Shown here piece by piece: positions 1-5,594 of a stretch of 6,917 bases of DNA. The notes beneath the pieces were generated by a model, which had not been told where the DNA came from, made no database searches, and saw nothing but the letters and a program-made list of their open reading frames with translations. This DNA comes from Candidatus Heimdallarchaeota archaeon. Its GTDB lineage: Archaea; Asgardarchaeota; Heimdallarchaeia; Hodarchaeales; S146-22. The stretch is from positions 1-6,917 of the forward strand of contig WAPZ01000825.1 in the NCBI GenBank assembly GCA_015520535.1. Direction: 5' to 3'. The translations under genes and the position numbers were made by a program. Positions within the stretch are counted from its first letter, which is position 1, and each line of letters starts with the position of its first letter.

Positions 1-56
1 CTGCAACTCCACCCTTTTAATGCCTTTAAAAACATGTAATCTTTTTTGTCCCAATC

Positions 57-73
57 CAAAGACTTTTATAAAA
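57..73 (+). promoter_or_regulatory. Archaeal BRE/TATA promoter of the longin-like gene
   Basis: An eight-base TATA box, TTTATAAA, lies at 65-72. A purine-rich BRE-like stretch (CCAAAGAC, 57-64) sits directly upstream. With usual archaeal spacing, transcription would start near 93-98, leaving a leader of about 20-25 nt before the ATG at 119. That leader carries a purine-rich AAGGAAGGA (96-104), a possible but rather distant ribosome-binding site. The promoter lies inside the longer open frame that begins at 20, which argues that the upstream in-frame ATG is not used. Recognised by eye; no transcript data. Confidence 0.55.
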
Positions 74-118
74 TCTACAAAAAAAGAGGAATGGAAAGGA
101 AGGACATGGTGTTCAGAA

Positions 119-550
119 ATGGCTGACGACATTATTATTCTAAATGCAAGTGGAATTCCATATTTTGCTAAATGTTTTGGGGGAAAAACATGCACCCAAG
201 TAAAAGATCATACCTTACTAACCGGTTTCATTGCTGCAATGGCATCATTGACCAAAGAAATCGGTTACGAAAAACTTTGGCGTGTTATCTTTACTAATCG
301 TGTGAAAATGGCTTTTCGTGTCGATGATTCGAAAAAAATTATTGCTGTCATCACTGCTACTGCCAATGAACGTGACAAAAAACTTGAAGGACAATTAAGT
401 AAAATACTTAACCTCTTTTTGGAAAAATATCCCGAAGTTGTTGATGAGTCTGTCGTGGATCTTAGAAAATTTAACGAGTTCGAAAAAGAACTGATAAAAG
501 AGAAAATCGTGAAAAAAGAAAGCCAAAAAGATTTAGTTTTTTCTTCTTAA
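119..550 (+). CDS. Longin/roadblock-like small protein, Asgard type
   Basis: This encodes a 143-residue soluble protein with the pattern of a longin-like (roadblock/longin superfamily) domain. An N-terminal strand (DIIILNASGIPYF) leads into a short strand turn with FGGK, a long amphipathic helix (about residues 31-49), paired strands at about 53-80 (LWRVIFTNRVKMAFRV and KIIAVITATA), and a second helix (about 84-103). The last 40 residues are rich in Lys and Glu and probably flexible. Proteins of this superfamily act as scaffolds or regulators of small Ras/Rab-like GTPases in eukaryotes, and many free-standing copies are found in Asgard archaea; no GTPase lies in this window. I chose the ATG at 119 over the in-frame ATG at 20. 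The fold begins at once after it, and a TATA box at 65-72 lies within the longer version, whose extra 33 residues look non-domain-like. It is monocistronic and converges on the ABC operon. Family assignment is from the pattern only; partner and role are unknown. Confidence 0.68.
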   Translation: MADDIIILNASGIPYFAKCFGGKTCTQVKDHTLLTGFIAAMASLTKEIGYEKLWRVIFTNRVKMAFRVDDSKKIIAVITATANERDKKLEGQLSKILNLFLEKYPEVVDESVVDLRKFNEFEKELIKEKIVKKESQKDLVFSS

Positions 551-568
551 ATGCTGAAAGATCCGCTC

Positions 569-586
569 AAAAAAAGGAAAAAGAAA
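569..586 (-). terminator. Oligo-T terminator after the ABC exporter operon
   Basis: Read on the minus strand, three T tracts (586-584, 582-578 and a run of seven at 575-569) begin about 35 nt after the permease stop codon. There is no clear hairpin. Together with the plus-strand T tracts at 604-622 it forms a compact two-way termination zone between the convergent units. Confidence 0.5.
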
Positions 587-603
587 GGGCCTTAAAACCC
601 CAA

Positions 604-622
604 TTTTTGCTATTTTATTTTT
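604..622 (+). terminator. Oligo-T terminator after the longin-like gene
   Basis: Three T tracts (604-608, 613-616, 618-622) follow the stop codon of the longin-like gene by about 55 nt. No convincing stem precedes them, which is normal for archaeal termination. The last tract overlaps the stop codon of the convergent permease gene. Confidence 0.5.
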
Positions 623-1916
623 AGCTCAGAAGTCCTTCACGATCAAACATTTTTGAAGCAATGAAAAGAATGGCAGCAGTACTAAAAATCAGATAGCTAA
701 TATGAAATAGATATTCCCATGGTGCCGCTGGAAAATATAAAACTTTGTTAAGAAGTGCCATAGTATGCGTAAAAGGAATGATGTACAGCAGCCACCCCAA
801 TGTTCCTATTTTTTCTGGAATACCAGCAAACATGCCTACGAATCCAATTATCATAGCTGGTAAGAGCATTAGAATTGAATACATGCTTTCAGCGGTTCGC
901 ACTTCTCTTGTAAGACTGGCTAATGAAACACCAATACTTATTGCAATAAATGCGGTAAGAAGCATGCTTAAGCTTATGAAAACAAGTAAGATGATGTCTT
1001 CGGGACGGATTGCCCCAATGAATTGTAAATTTTCTTCAGGTACTGCATTTGCATTATTATTACTGGCAGTTACAAAGTATCGTATCAATGCTCCATAAGC
1101 AAAAATGCCGACAATGTTGAAAATGGCAAAAATACCACAAAGAATCAAGCCAGCGAGAAGTTTACCCATCAAAATGGATTTTCTTGTTAATGGCAATGCA
1201 ATTAAAGATTCCAATGTTTTTTTCTCCCTTTCACCGGCGAAAGATGCAGAAACAAACGGTGCGGGAGCCATGACACCAATAATTATTGCCATTAAACTGA
1301 AAATGCCGACACCAAAATTAAATTCTTGTTTCCCTTCTATTTTCACTTGTTCAGAATAAATGGTTGTTTGTTTTGTTATATTTAACTGAATTTGTGTAAA
1401 TGGTGGTTGTTGCAGAATCTGCTGAAATTCTGTAGTAAAACGGATGTAGCGTAAAGATTCAGCGGGACTATAAAAGAAATAAAGTTGTGGTGTGGGATCG
1501 GTTATGTCATTCCACGATTTCCACAATGTGGTAAAATTTTCTGGAATATAAAGGAAAAAACTGATTTCTCCTCTTTTAATTTTAGTAAATCCTTCATTAG
1601 CATCGATACTTTTTAATTCAACGTTATATACTAATGATTCATTGGCTTTTGTTCGTTGATTTAACGTTTCGATAAAAATATCACCCAATGATTTATTTGT
1701 TTGATCAATTCCACTTGGTGTATGATCTTGATTTGCATAATATAGCACCAATCCTTGACTAGTGGAGAACGTAAATGAGAAAAATCCGAATGATAATGCT
1801 TGCAGCACCCACATTAATATTGGTAGAAGAACAAATGAAATTACTAAATATTTACTCCGAGATGCACTCCGTAACTCTCTTATAACTAGCCATAAAAGTC
1901 GTGACGTTTTAGGCAT
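621..1916 (-). CDS. ABC-2 family exporter permease (NatB-like)
   Basis: This is the membrane subunit of an ATP-binding cassette exporter, 431 residues. A short basic cytoplasmic N-terminus leads to a first membrane segment (about 22-50). A large extracytoplasmic domain follows (about 51-200, with PENFT at 125-129), and then a C-terminal membrane block with segments near 201-226, 253-278, 307-336, 345-366, 373-388 and 402-422. Between the first two segments of this block lies GEREKKTLESLIALPLTRKS (228-247), the highly typical cytoplasmic coupling element of ABC-2 permeases that contacts the ATPase. One large outer domain plus about six C-terminal helices is the layout of the NatB/ABC-2 (PF12698-like) group, which moves ions, drugs or lipids outward. 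The substrate cannot be read from sequence. The ATG at 1916 lies inside the end of the ATPase gene (8-bp overlap), preceded by GGGGTGA as ribosome-binding site, so translation is probably coupled. It looks intact and full length. Confidence 0.88.
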   Translation of the reverse strand: MPKTSRLLWLVIRELRSASRSKYLVISFVLLPILMWVLQALSFGFFSFTFSTSQGLVLYYANQDHTPSGIDQTNKSLGDIFIETLNQRTKANESLVYNVELKSIDANEGFTKIKRGEISFFLYIPENFTTLWKSWNDITDPTPQLYFFYSPAESLRYIRFTTEFQQILQQPPFTQIQLNITKQTTIYSEQVKIEGKQEFNFGVGIFSLMAIIIGVMAPAPFVSASFAGEREKKTLESLIALPLTRKSILMGKLLAGLILCGIFAIFNIVGIFAYGALIRYFVTASNNNANAVPEENLQFIGAIRPEDIILLVFISLSMLLTAFIAISIGVSLASLTREVRTAESMYSILMLLPAMIIGFVGMFAGIPEKIGTLGWLLYIIPFTHTMALLNKVLYFPAAPWEYLFHISYLIFSTAAILFIASKMFDREGLLS

Positions 1917-2694
1917 TTTGCATCACCCCTTCACCTGTTAATAATCCGATGTAAACATCTTCAAGATGTTGTTCAGCAAATAAATCTTTTAATTCCGTCG
2001 GTGAGCCTGTAGCAATGATTTTTCCGTTGAGAATAATTCCCACGCGATCACAGAGGAATTCAATTTCGTTGATATCATGTGAAGTGAGAAAAATCGTCCG
2101 TTCTTTAGTTTTAGATAATTGTTTAAGGAGATTTCGGATAATTCGTGCACCTAAGATGTCAATTCCTGTAGTAGGTTCGTCTAAAAACAATATTTCGGGG
2201 TCGATGACTAAAGAACGAGCAACAAGGACTTTTCTTTTCATTCCACCAGAAAAATTCTTGGTAAGGTCATTTTCACGCCCTTTTAAGCCGACTTTCTCAA
2301 TTATTTCTTCCGTTCGTCGTTTTAGTTCTTCAAGCGGAATAGTTCCATGCATGGCACCATAATAAAAAATATTTTCTTTAGCGGTGAGATTTTCCATGAC
2401 ACCGGCTTCTTGTGGCAGTAAACTGACGCGTTCACGGATTTTGAGCGCGTCTTTTTGGGGATCATAACCGAGAACACGCACGAAACCAGACGTTGGTTTG
2501 AGAATTCCCAGTAAAATACGAATTAGGGTTGTTTTTCCGGCACCATTTGGTCCTAACAAACCAAAAATTTCCCCTTTTTCCACAGAAAAATTAATGGAGT
2601 CTAAAGCTTTGATTTTTTTTGTTTTAAAGTAGTATTTTTCGTGTACTGTGAAAATTTTCGTAAGCTCGCGTGTTTCAATCGCAAAGTCGCCCAT
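1909..2694 (-). CDS. ABC-2 type exporter ATP-binding subunit
   Basis: This is the cytoplasmic ATPase that powers the permease encoded just downstream; it is 261 residues from the chosen start. In order it shows Walker A GPNGAGKT (48-55), the Q-loop in LLPQEAG (Gln95), the ABC signature FSGGMKRK (148-155, a variant of LSGGQ), Walker B ILFLDEP (168-174, catalytic Glu173), a D-loop TGID, and the switch histidine in TSHDINE (His206). All catalytic residues are present. The long basic insert before the first core strand (KYYFKTKKIKAL) is usual for CcmA/NatA-like exporters. I chose the ATG at 2694 over an in-frame GTG at 2703 because AGGTG sits six bases before the ATG and overlaps that GTG. It is the first gene of the exporter operon and overlaps the permease by 8 bp. 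Ion, drug or lipid export are all possible. Confidence 0.92.
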   Translation of the reverse strand: MGDFAIETRELTKIFTVHEKYYFKTKKIKALDSINFSVEKGEIFGLLGPNGAGKTTLIRILLGILKPTSGFVRVLGYDPQKDALKIRERVSLLPQEAGVMENLTAKENIFYYGAMHGTIPLEELKRRTEEIIEKVGLKGRENDLTKNFSGGMKRKVLVARSLVIDPEILFLDEPTTGIDILGARIIRNLLKQLSKTKERTIFLTSHDINEIEFLCDRVGIILNGKIIATGSPTELKDLFAEQHLEDVYIGLLTGEGVMQNA

Positions 2695-2748
2695 TTTTAG
2701 CACCTATTAATTCAGTTTTCTTTTTTCCTTCGTGAACATGTTTTTGAG

Positions 2749-2766
2749 AGCATTTATAAGAATGCT
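2749..2766. promoter_or_regulatory. Palindromic two-way TATA element between exporter and membrane protein genes
   Basis: Perfect six-base inverted arms, AGCATT (2749-2754) and AATGCT (2761-2766), flank TATAAG. Read rightward the element gives TTTATAAG (2753-2760); read leftward it gives TTATAAAT (2759-2752). Start sites about 25 nt away would fall near 2785 for the membrane protein gene (ATG 2837) and near 2727 for the ABC ATPase gene (ATG 2694). On the minus strand a purine-rich BRE-like CTAAAAGC precedes the TATA. The arms could also bind a dimeric regulator. Position and symmetry are seen; function is inferred. Confidence 0.5.
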
Positions 2767-2836
2767 TTTAGAGGAAGTAGTTGGGAACTCAGACAGCCAT
2801 TTAGGAAAAGCGAGTGAATTTAAAGGGTACTTAAGC

Positions 2837-3325
2837 ATGATGCCATATTCCCATTTATTTTTTGGAGTCATTTTAGGGTACGCCTTATTTAGTGGTGATG
2901 TAACGACAAATCTTTTCGTTTTGTTTCTTATTGGGAATGTAATTCCAGATTTTGATTACGTTATCCTCAATTTTTTGCCCGAGAAATACAAATTACGGAA
3001 TCATCGTGATTTTTTTACACATTGGCCAGTTGTATGGCTGTTTTGCATTTTCATTGCCATGTTTTTAAAAAATGATTTCTTCTTATGGTTTAGCATGGGT
3101 GGACTGTCACATTTGGTATTAGATACGGTTGATTGGGGTGTTGCATGGTTAGTTCCAATTAAAAACGGAAAAATAAGCCTTTTAAGCCTTCAAAATCAGG
3201 TACAATCAACATGGAGATTAAAGCACTTTTTAGTTGCGTATTATAAAAATAAAGTCATTTTAATGCTGGAGGCATTATTCTTTACGTTTTCGTTGCTAAT
3301 AGCAATGCTGCTGTATATTCATTAA
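2837..3325 (+). CDS. YdjM/DUF457-type membrane protein, putative metal-dependent hydrolase
   Basis: This is a small integral membrane protein (162 residues) with the conserved polar pattern of the YdjM/DUF457 family (PF04307-like). It has an N-terminal MPYSH (His6), IPDFDYV with Asp38 and Asp40, the family signature NHRDFFTH (His56, Arg57, Thr61, His62), and GGLSHLVLD (His92, Asp96). These His and Asp residues sit at membrane edges and are thought to bind a metal in a phospholipase-C/hydrolase-like site; no member here has a proven substrate. Hydrophobic segments lie near 7-19, 24-37, 64-78, 81-97 and 138-160. I prefer the ATG at 2837 (or the adjacent one at 2840). The domain normally begins with M-P-H-like residues, the TATA box at 2753-2760 predicts a start site after the earlier GTG at 2732, and AAAGGG lies nine bases upstream. 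It is divergent from the exporter operon and appears monocistronic, with no clear T-rich terminator of its own. Confidence 0.75.
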   Translation: MMPYSHLFFGVILGYALFSGDVTTNLFVLFLIGNVIPDFDYVILNFLPEKYKLRNHRDFFTHWPVVWLFCIFIAMFLKNDFFLWFSMGGLSHLVLDTVDWGVAWLVPIKNGKISLLSLQNQVQSTWRLKHFLVAYYKNKVILMLEALFFTFSLLIAMLLYIH

Positions 3326-3337
3326 AGTAAATGAATA

Positions 3338-3357
3338 AGAAAGAAAGAAGAAAAAAA
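3338..3357 (-). terminator. Pyrimidine-rich terminator after the coiled-coil gene
   Basis: On the minus strand, a run of seven T (3357-3351) and then repeated CTTT units begin 34 nt after the stop codon of the coiled-coil gene. No strong hairpin is visible. This fits archaeal oligo-T termination in the 65-bp gap between convergent genes. Confidence 0.5.
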
Positions 3358-3390
3358 TGGAATGTTAAAAGCCTAATATGAAAATTTACT

Positions 3391-5556
3391 TTACGAAGAT
3401 TGTTGTAAAAGTGATATAAAGTCTTCTGTATGCTTTAACACTTCTTGTCCGCGTTTTTGAACGTTTTCGATATGCATTTTCAAATTCTTTTCAAAGTCCG
3501 AAAAGTTTGCCACGGCGGAGCTTTCGATTTTTGCAAAGGTTGCTGTCAGTTCGCGTTTTGTATTTTCCACTTGTTCGATTTGTTCTTTAATTGCCTCGAC
3601 GGTATTAGCAAGGGCATTTTGATGCTTTTGAATTAAGTTGTCAAGTGATTTTTTCGCTTTTTCATGGACGCTATTGAATTCGGTGAGCACAGCCTCTAGA
3701 TTCGAAGAAAGGGTTTTTCCGATTTGGATAAGTTCCTGTTCAAAGTCTTTGGTGTTTTTCTCAATACTTTCTTTAATTGTTTGGTTACTGGTTTTAATTC
3801 GTTCATCGATTTTGCCGCGTGCGCCTTCAATAATGTTAGTGAGTTCAATGCTGGAGTCACGTTTTATCGTTTCGATTCTTGCTGTAGTTTCATCGGTTAT
3901 TCCAGTCAATGATTTATTTGCTTCCTCAGCCTGCGTGCGAAGTTTTTCAATGAAAGAATCTGCGGTTGAAGTTCCAAGGTCTTGTACATTTGCAATTTCT
4001 CGGATTACGTTATCTTTCTGGTTTTTCAAGGTGTTGATTGAATCTTGAGAGGCGGCACTGAAATCTTTGGCTTGTTTTTCTTTAAAGTCTTGTAAGGATG
4101 ATGTTACTTGTTCAACAGTCTTTTTATTAGTGGTTAATAAGAGATTTTCTGTTTTAGTAAACTGTTCTCTGGCATTAGAATCAAAAGAATTGATTATTTC
4201 TTCTAAGGCGTTGGAATTTTCGCTGAGTTTGTTAACCCAGTCATTTTTTAATTTTGTGAGCGTATTTGTGAAGGTTTCCTTTTGTTGGGTAATCATTTGT
4301 GCAGTTTCATTAAGAAGTTGTGTGTTTTGCTTATTTCGTGCATCTAAAACTTCTTTGATTGTTAATTCCATGCGACTTTCAAAATCCGTACTAATTTTGC
4401 TGACTTGTTCGACACGATTGATGATAGTGTTTTCTAACTCACTTTGCATCGTAGCTCGTGCCTTATTGAGGCGTGAAATCAGGTCATCCACAATTCCAAT
4501 AAAGTTATCTTGAAAACTATTGAAAGACGCTGTTAATTCTGATAGTTCATTATAAAGTTTTGCCCGAAATTCTTTTCTTACAGCTCCCATCAGGTTTTCC
4601 ATGAGTTCTTCGTCATTTTTCTTTATCATCTGTGTGCTTTCAATAAATAAAGCCACCAGTTCGGAGATTTTTTCTTGTTGTTTCGCCACTTCTTGGTTCA
4701 CAGCTTCTTTGGCGGCGTTTAAAGTTTCTGCAAGGGTTTGTTTTGCCTTTTCCTTCAATGAGTCAAAATTCTTCTTTAAAGCGTCAAGTTGTTTTGAAAA
4801 TTCGTCTTCTTGCGTTTTGATTATCTCGCGGATGTTGTCAATAGTGAGGGACACTTGATCTTCTAATGCGCGTGTGACCCCCTCATAAAATCCTTCTGTA
4901 GTTGAACTAGCGGTTGAAAAGGCTTCTTCGACGGCGGTATGTGTGTCGGTCAATTTTTGGACTTCACTTTTAAAATGTTTCAATTCCTCAATTACTCGTC
5001 CAATATTATCACTAGTTACTGAACGTAACGATTCCAGCTGGCTTTCTAAGAGATTTTTCAAGTTATTTGCCGTTGTTTCTATTTGTTTACCAAACGATTC
5101 ATTTAATGAATCTATTTCATCCGTGAGTGACTTTCCAAAATTTGCATTTACGACTTGTTGGAGATTGTTCACTAACTGTTTTTTAAGGTCTTTCGATTTT
5201 TTAGCTTGTTCTTCCGCCCATGCCATTTGGTCTTCTTTAACTTTGCGAACATGCTGTTCGTAGGTATCTACGATGGCAGCCAAATCCTTTGTAACTTGAT
5301 CTTTCCATTTCACCCAGCCTTTACTTTTTGTCTCTTCAATTTGGGAAAACGCTTTGTTTAACGTTTCTATAAGGTTATTAATTTTTTGAAGCATTTCTTT
5401 ATGAAGTTTATCATAATTCTCGTCATATTTTTGCTTTGAGGATTGAATATCGGAATGAAAACTCTTTATACGGCTCTCTAACATGTTAAGTTCTTCAGAT
5501 AATTTACCCTCAAGTGCTTTAACCTTGTCTATTAATTCTTGTGTGTTTTGACTCAT
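3391..5556 (-). CDS. Large proline-free, cysteine-free coiled-coil protein of unknown function
   Basis: I do not recognise a named family. The 721-residue product is almost entirely predicted helix, rich in Glu, Lys, Gln, Asn, Ser, Thr and Leu, with hydrophobic residues spaced at three to four. It contains no proline and no cysteine, and I see no signal peptide or membrane segment. A tryptophan pair (Trp81, Trp84, in KGWVKWKDQ), Trp113 and Trp440 are the only tryptophans. Loose breaks with Gly, Ser or Thr occur near 214-226 and 526-533. It resembles structural or scaffold coiled coils (apolipoprotein-like repeats, SMC-arm-like or receptor-stalk-like segments), but such similarity is compositional and says little about function. 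The ATG at 5556 is firmly supported by a near-perfect Shine-Dalgarno, AAAGGAGGT, ending seven bases upstream. It follows the ATPase-TPR gene by 38 bp on the same strand with no obvious promoter in the gap, so the two are probably co-transcribed. It is likely to be a cytoplasmic filament, tether or partner of that ATPase. Confidence 0.85.
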   Translation of the reverse strand: MSQNTQELIDKVKALEGKLSEELNMLESRIKSFHSDIQSSKQKYDENYDKLHKEMLQKINNLIETLNKAFSQIEETKSKGWVKWKDQVTKDLAAIVDTYEQHVRKVKEDQMAWAEEQAKKSKDLKKQLVNNLQQVVNANFGKSLTDEIDSLNESFGKQIETTANNLKNLLESQLESLRSVTSDNIGRVIEELKHFKSEVQKLTDTHTAVEEAFSTASSTTEGFYEGVTRALEDQVSLTIDNIREIIKTQEDEFSKQLDALKKNFDSLKEKAKQTLAETLNAAKEAVNQEVAKQQEKISELVALFIESTQMIKKNDEELMENLMGAVRKEFRAKLYNELSELTASFNSFQDNFIGIVDDLISRLNKARATMQSELENTIINRVEQVSKISTDFESRMELTIKEVLDARNKQNTQLLNETAQMITQQKETFTNTLTKLKNDWVNKLSENSNALEEIINSFDSNAREQFTKTENLLLTTNKKTVEQVTSSLQDFKEKQAKDFSAASQDSINTLKNQKDNVIREIANVQDLGTSTADSFIEKLRTQAEEANKSLTGITDETTARIETIKRDSSIELTNIIEGARGKIDERIKTSNQTIKESIEKNTKDFEQELIQIGKTLSSNLEAVLTEFNSVHEKAKKSLDNLIQKHQNALANTVEAIKEQIEQVENTKRELTATFAKIESSAVANFSDFEKNLKMHIENVQKRGQEVLKHTEDFISLLQQSS

Positions 5557-5562
5557 GTTTTA

Positions 5563-5571
5563 ACCTCCTTT
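5563..5571 (-). promoter_or_regulatory. Strong Shine-Dalgarno before the coiled-coil gene
   Basis: The minus strand reads AAAGGAGGT just upstream of the ATG at 5556, with a spacer of about six to seven bases. It is the best ribosome-binding site in the window. It fixes the start codon and suggests high-level translation from an internal position in a polycistronic message. Confidence 0.75.
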
Positions 5572-5594
5572 ATACCTATTTGTTCAAAAAACCA

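Noticed and set aside
20..118. N-terminal extension of the longin-like gene from the ATG at 20, with several Cys
   Set aside because: The 33 extra residues do not resemble the domain, contain the TATA box in their DNA, and have no good ribosome-binding site. They are probably untranslated.
587..600. Possible hairpin GGGCC...ACCCC between the convergent genes
   Set aside because: Only three base pairs can form without mismatches, too weak for an intrinsic terminator stem.
745..2362. Plus-strand open frames opposite the ABC permease and ATPase genes
   Set aside because: Both opposite genes are strongly supported by conserved motifs; the antisense products show no family features.
2735..2742. 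Eight-base palindrome AACATGTT in the divergent region as an operator
   Set aside because: It is short and expected by chance in AT-rich DNA; no second copy was seen nearby.
2732..2836. Upstream GTG start adding 35 residues to the DUF457-like protein
   Set aside because: It overlaps the palindromic TATA element, and the family normally begins at the MPYSH-like motif.
3445..5263. Several plus-strand open frames of 60-150 codons opposite the coiled-coil gene
   Set aside because: They are Ser/Phe/Cys-rich antisense shadows of a Glu/Lys-rich gene, and lack ribosome-binding sites or recognisable domains.
3391..5556. Coiled-coil protein as a methyl-accepting chemotaxis receptor
   Set aside because: There are no membrane segments, HAMP domain or conserved receptor hairpin-tip motif; the similarity is only composition.
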